The notes under the pieces were generated by a model. That model saw only the letters and a program-made list of their open reading frames with translations, searched no databases and had not been told where the DNA came from. From contig CAYWXT010000113.1 of NCBI GenBank assembly GCA_964462125.1, forward strand, positions 1-16,628: 16,628 bases of DNA, read 5' to 3'. The translations under genes and the position numbers were made by a program. Each line of letters begins with the position of its first letter. Position 1 is the stretch's first letter. Shown here piece after piece: positions 14,550 through 16,628 of the stretch. Source of the stretch: JAWLFY01 sp964462125. GTDB lineage: Bacteria; Planctomycetota; Planctomycetia; Pirellulales; Pirellulaceae.

Positions 14550-15284
14550 TCAGTGGACCCGTCGATCCTCGGGAAGGTAGAGGAAGGCGTTGCAATTGGG
14601 ACAGTGAATCAGCTGCGAGAGCTGAAGCTGGCTCATGATTTGGGTTGTCAGTGTCTGGTAGCAACCGCCGCACGAATCGCCATCGATCGGCGCCAGGGCG
14701 TCTTCTCCCTTGGCTTCGATGACCCGTTGGTAATCGGCCCGAGCCGCCGCTGGGATCTCTTGTTCTTTTTCCGCCAACTCGGCATCGACCCGGTTCAGCT
14801 CTCGGCGCAGGGTTTCCATGCGCGCGTTAACCTCCCCCACCCGCTGGGCATGCTCCTGTTGTTGCCGCTGGAGCTCCGCCTCGGCGTCCTGCAGCTCCTG
14901 TTCAAGCGTATCGATTCGTTCGAGCGCATCGAGGATCTCGTCACTCTGAACACTGTTGGCCTGCTCGTCGGCGGCGATCTGGTCCTGCAGCAGCGAATAC
15001 TCTTTGTTACTCGCGGCGGTGTTCAGCTTCACCCGCAAGCCTTTGACATGTGCCTCGCGAGTCTGAAGCTGCAGCTGTTTTTCGTCGGCCGCCATCTTTG
15101 CCTTTTGCAGCGTCGCCCGGGCGGCGTCGCGGCGCGCATCGGCCTCGCTGACCAGCCGTTGCCCGGCCGCGATCTGTCGGGGGCCCCGCTGCAGCTGCCC
15201 CAGCAGATCGGTACGTTGGCGATGGATGCGGTGCAGGGTCCGCAGCAGGGCGGTCCCGATTTCGATGTTCGAGCTAGTGGGCAT
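14550..15284 (-). CDS. Coiled-coil C4 zinc-ribbon protein (COG1579/HP0958-like)
   Basis: A 244-residue protein from ATG 15282-15284. Residues about 5-180 are a long Gln/Glu/Ala/Arg-rich helical hairpin containing NKEYSLLQDQI (93-103), a conserved phrase of this family. The C-terminus is a zinc ribbon with C205/C208 (CGGC) and C228/C231 (CPNC), followed by FLYLPED. The family includes Helicobacter HP0958 and chlamydial CT398/CdsZ, which bind sigma-54 and secretion or flagellar partners and, for HP0958, an mRNA. The role here is unknown. The open frame runs further upstream through the tandem repeat, giving Cys/Trp/Val-rich sequence with no family likeness, so I exclude it. No good ribosome-binding site precedes the ATG. 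After the stop, an AAAATTTTTT stretch (complement of 14501-14510) follows a very weak hairpin. Confidence 0.84.
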   Translation of the reverse strand: MPTSSNIEIGTALLRTLHRIHRQRTDLLGQLQRGPRQIAAGQRLVSEADARRDAARATLQKAKMAADEKQLQLQTREAHVKGLRVKLNTAASNKEYSLLQDQIAADEQANSVQSDEILDALERIDTLEQELQDAEAELQRQQQEHAQRVGEVNARMETLRRELNRVDAELAEKEQEIPAAARADYQRVIEAKGEDALAPIDGDSCGGCYQTLTTQIMSQLQLSQLIHCPNCNAFLYLPEDRRVH

Positions 15285-15319
15285 GGGCTGCGGGACAGAA
15301 GCGGAGGTGGGGGCGTCCG

Positions 15320-15331
15320 GTCGTATACGAC
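15320..15331. promoter_or_regulatory. 12-bp perfect palindrome GTCGTATACGAC
   Basis: This is a perfect inverted repeat centred 41 bp upstream of the zinc-ribbon start, with an AT-containing core in GC-rich surroundings. The position suits an operator for a dimeric regulator of the zinc-ribbon gene. The core TATACG on the minus strand could also serve as a -10 hexamer, but no convincing -35 was seen. Function is inferred from symmetry and position only. Confidence 0.35.
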
Positions 15332-15360
15332 GTTTCCTCCAGCATACCGGCGGGACCAAA

Positions 15361-15446
15361 CTTCCACACCGGCACTTCCACACCGGCACTTCCACACCGG
15401 CACTTCCACACCGGCACTTCCACACCGGCCACTTCCACACCGGCCA
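15361..15446. repeat. Tandem repeat array, six copies of a 14/15-bp unit
   Basis: Four perfect copies of CTTCCACACCGGCA (15361-15416) are followed by two 15-bp copies with one extra C, CTTCCACACCGGCCA (15417-15446). A decayed partial unit CTTCCGCC begins at 15447. The array lies in the 222-bp gap between the sigma factor and zinc-ribbon genes. There are no unique spacers, so this is not CRISPR; it looks like a minisatellite (VNTR). Copies are uniform, which indicates recent expansion or homogenisation. On the transcribed minus strand the unit reads TGCCGGTGTGGAAG. Confidence 0.95.
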
Positions 15447-15459
15447 CTTCCGCCCTCCC

Positions 15460-15479
15460 CCCCGGGCATTGCACCGGGG
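15460..15479 (-). terminator. GC-rich stem-loop downstream of the sigma factor gene
   Basis: CCCCGG (15460-15465) and CCGGGG (15474-15479) form a 6-bp all-GC stem with an 8-base loop, about 28 bp past the sigma factor stop. A second possible stem, GCGGCC/GGCCGC (15495-15500 with 15513-15518), spans that stop. Neither is followed by a U-tract, so intrinsic termination is uncertain. Confidence 0.3.
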
Positions 15480-15506
15480 AAAGGGCAGGAGGGTGCGGCC
15501 GGAAAC

Positions 15507-16628
15507 TCAGGCGGCCGCTTTCAAGAACGGCGCCAGTCGATCGCTGCGCGAGGGGCTCTGCAGCTTGGCGACGGCCTTGGCTTCAATCTGCCGAACTCGT
15601 TCCCGTGTGACCTTGAAGATCCGGCCGCACTCTTCCAGCGTATAGCTGTAGCCATCGACCAGGCCGTACCGGAGGCGGATGATTTCACGTTCCCGGTGAG
15701 TCAACGTTTTGAGGATCTCGTCGATCTTGCCGCGAAGGAGGCTGCCGGCGGCGACCTGGATCGGGTTGTCCTCTTCCGCGTCCTGAACGAACTCACCGAA
15801 ACTGCTGTCCTCTCCCTCCCCGACCGGCCGATCGAGGCTGATTGGGTGCCGCCCGACGTCCATCACGCGGCGGACCTCCTCGATCGAGATGTCGGTCGCC
15901 GAGGCGATCTCGTCATAGGTGGGCTCGCGGCGGAGATCCTGGGTCAGCCGCTTCTGCGCCTGGCGTAGCTTGCTCAGCACGTCGATCATGTGCACCGGAA
16001 TGCGGATCGTGCGGGCCTGGTCCGCAATTGCCCGCGTGATCGCTTGTCGAATCCACCAGGTGGCGTAGGTGCTGAACTTGAAGCCGCGACGATACTCGTA
16101 CTTGTCCACCGCCCGCATCAAGCCGGTGTTGCCTTCCTGAATCAAGTCCAGGAACGACAACCCGCGGTTGCGGTACTTCTTGGCGATCGAGACGACGAGC
16201 CGGAGATTGCCGCTGCTGAGCTGGCGTTTGGTCGCCTCGTACTCTTCAAAATGCCGTCGCGCCTTGGTAACGCGACGATGCAGGCTGGTCGGGCTCTCCT
16301 GGGTCACCAGCATCAGCTCGCGGAGCTCTTGCCGCAGGTCAGCCGCCTCATCCCGGCTCAGGGCGTCGTTGCCCAGCTCAGCCAGCCGGGCGCGGATGAA
16401 ATTCATCCGCCGCGAGATCTCCTCGAGCTGTCCCAGCAACGGGGTAACGCGCCGGCTCCGCAAACTCAATTCCTCCACCAGCTGCAGACACTTGCGGCGG
16501 CGGCGAATGAAGCGGCGGCGGATCTCGGCCTTCAGCCGCGGGGAGGTGCTGCGGCGGACCAGTGTTTCAAAGTCCGACTTGTTTTGGCGAATGAAGACAT
16601 CCAGCGTCCGCAGGTTGTGCGGCATGCG
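15507..16628 (-). CDS. rpoD: Primary sigma-70 factor (RpoD/SigA), 5' end outside the window
   Basis: About 373 residues are visible. The first 130 are a charged helical region like the non-conserved spacer between regions 1.2 and 2 of primary sigma factors. Numbering from the ATG at 16623-16625, region 2 runs from about 136 to 212 and includes RLVVSIAKKYRNRGLSFLDL and YATWWIRQAITRAIADQART, nearly identical to E. coli RpoD over the -10-binding helix. Region 3 (about 215-290) includes RREPTYDEIA. Region 4 (about 300-366) ends with the -35-binding helix VTRERVRQIEAKAVAKL. That ATG could be read as a start, but region 1.2 is missing, so I infer an internal Met and a gene running off the window. 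The near-canonical recognition helices predict ordinary TTGACA/TATAAT promoters in this organism. Confidence 0.93.
   Translation of the reverse strand, partial: RMPHNLRTLDVFIRQNKSDFETLVRRSTSPRLKAEIRRRFIRRRRKCLQLVEELSLRSRRVTPLLGQLEEISRRMNFIRARLAELGNDALSRDEAADLRQELRELMLVTQESPTSLHRRVTKARRHFEEYEATKRQLSSGNLRLVVSIAKKYRNRGLSFLDLIQEGNTGLMRAVDKYEYRRGFKFSTYATWWIRQAITRAIADQARTIRIPVHMIDVLSKLRQAQKRLTQDLRREPTYDEIASATDISIEEVRRVMDVGRHPISLDRPVGEGEDSSFGEFVQDAEEDNPIQVAAGSLLRGKIDEILKTLTHREREIIRLRYGLVDGYSYTLEECGRIFKVTRERVRQIEAKAVAKLQSPSRSDRLAPFLKAAA

Noticed and set aside
15361..15446. CRISPR array
   Set aside because: The units abut directly with no unique spacers, and no cas gene is nearby. It is a plain tandem repeat.
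14175..15968. A 597-codon open frame on the plus strand
   Set aside because: It lies antisense to coaE, the zinc-ribbon gene and the sigma factor, crosses the tandem repeat, and shows no domain. It is a GC-rich shadow frame.

Overview
The window is GC-rich, densely coding bacterial DNA with no tRNA, rRNA, insertion sequence or CRISPR array. The gene set and order suggest a planctomycete, probably of the Pirellula/Rhodopirellula kind. The clues are coaE directly before rho (an order I recall from Chlamydia, in the same PVC superphylum), a primary sigma factor with a long spacer domain, and a pilus/type II secretion platform built from both Gsp-like and Pil-like parts. This taxonomic call is inference. 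The longest intergenic gap is about 220 bp, so no gene-free stretch exceeds 300 bp.

Left block (1-7997, + strand): one tight run of nine genes. It opens with the last residues of a response regulator, followed by a membrane histidine kinase and a small STAS-domain (anti-anti-sigma-like) protein. Next come a GspE/PilB-type ATPase, a GspF/PilC-type membrane protein, and PilM-, PilN-, PilO- and PilP/GspC-like proteins. Several junctions overlap by 4 bp (ATGA) or lie a few bases apart, so the run is probably one operon. It encodes the motor and inner-membrane platform of a type IV pilus or type II secretion machine. No pilin, prepilin peptidase, secretin or retraction ATPase is in view. The regulatory trio at the front (receiver, kinase, STAS), with STAS translationally coupled to the motor ATPase, is the most suggestive system-level observation.

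Middle (7998-11118): a 200-bp gap with two pairs of short direct repeats precedes an unusual 457-residue fusion. Its N-terminal half is an FlK-type hotdog acyl-CoA thioesterase and its C-terminal half a crotonase (enoyl-CoA hydratase/isomerase fold). A strong Shine-Dalgarno and in-frame GTG in the linker could also start the crotonase half alone. The fusion gene converges on truB (tRNA pseudouridine-55 synthase). truB diverges from a Nudix hydrolase of the ADP-ribose pyrophosphatase type.

Right block (11097-16628, - strand): read in the direction of transcription, the order is the primary sigma factor (5' end outside the window), a coiled-coil C4 zinc-ribbon protein, coaE, rho, ribH and nusB. 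Three of the six act in transcription initiation or termination (sigma factor, Rho, NusB). ribH overlaps the end of rho by 11 bp. The gap between the sigma factor and the zinc-ribbon gene carries a six-copy tandem repeat with a 14/15-bp unit and a 12-bp perfect palindrome.
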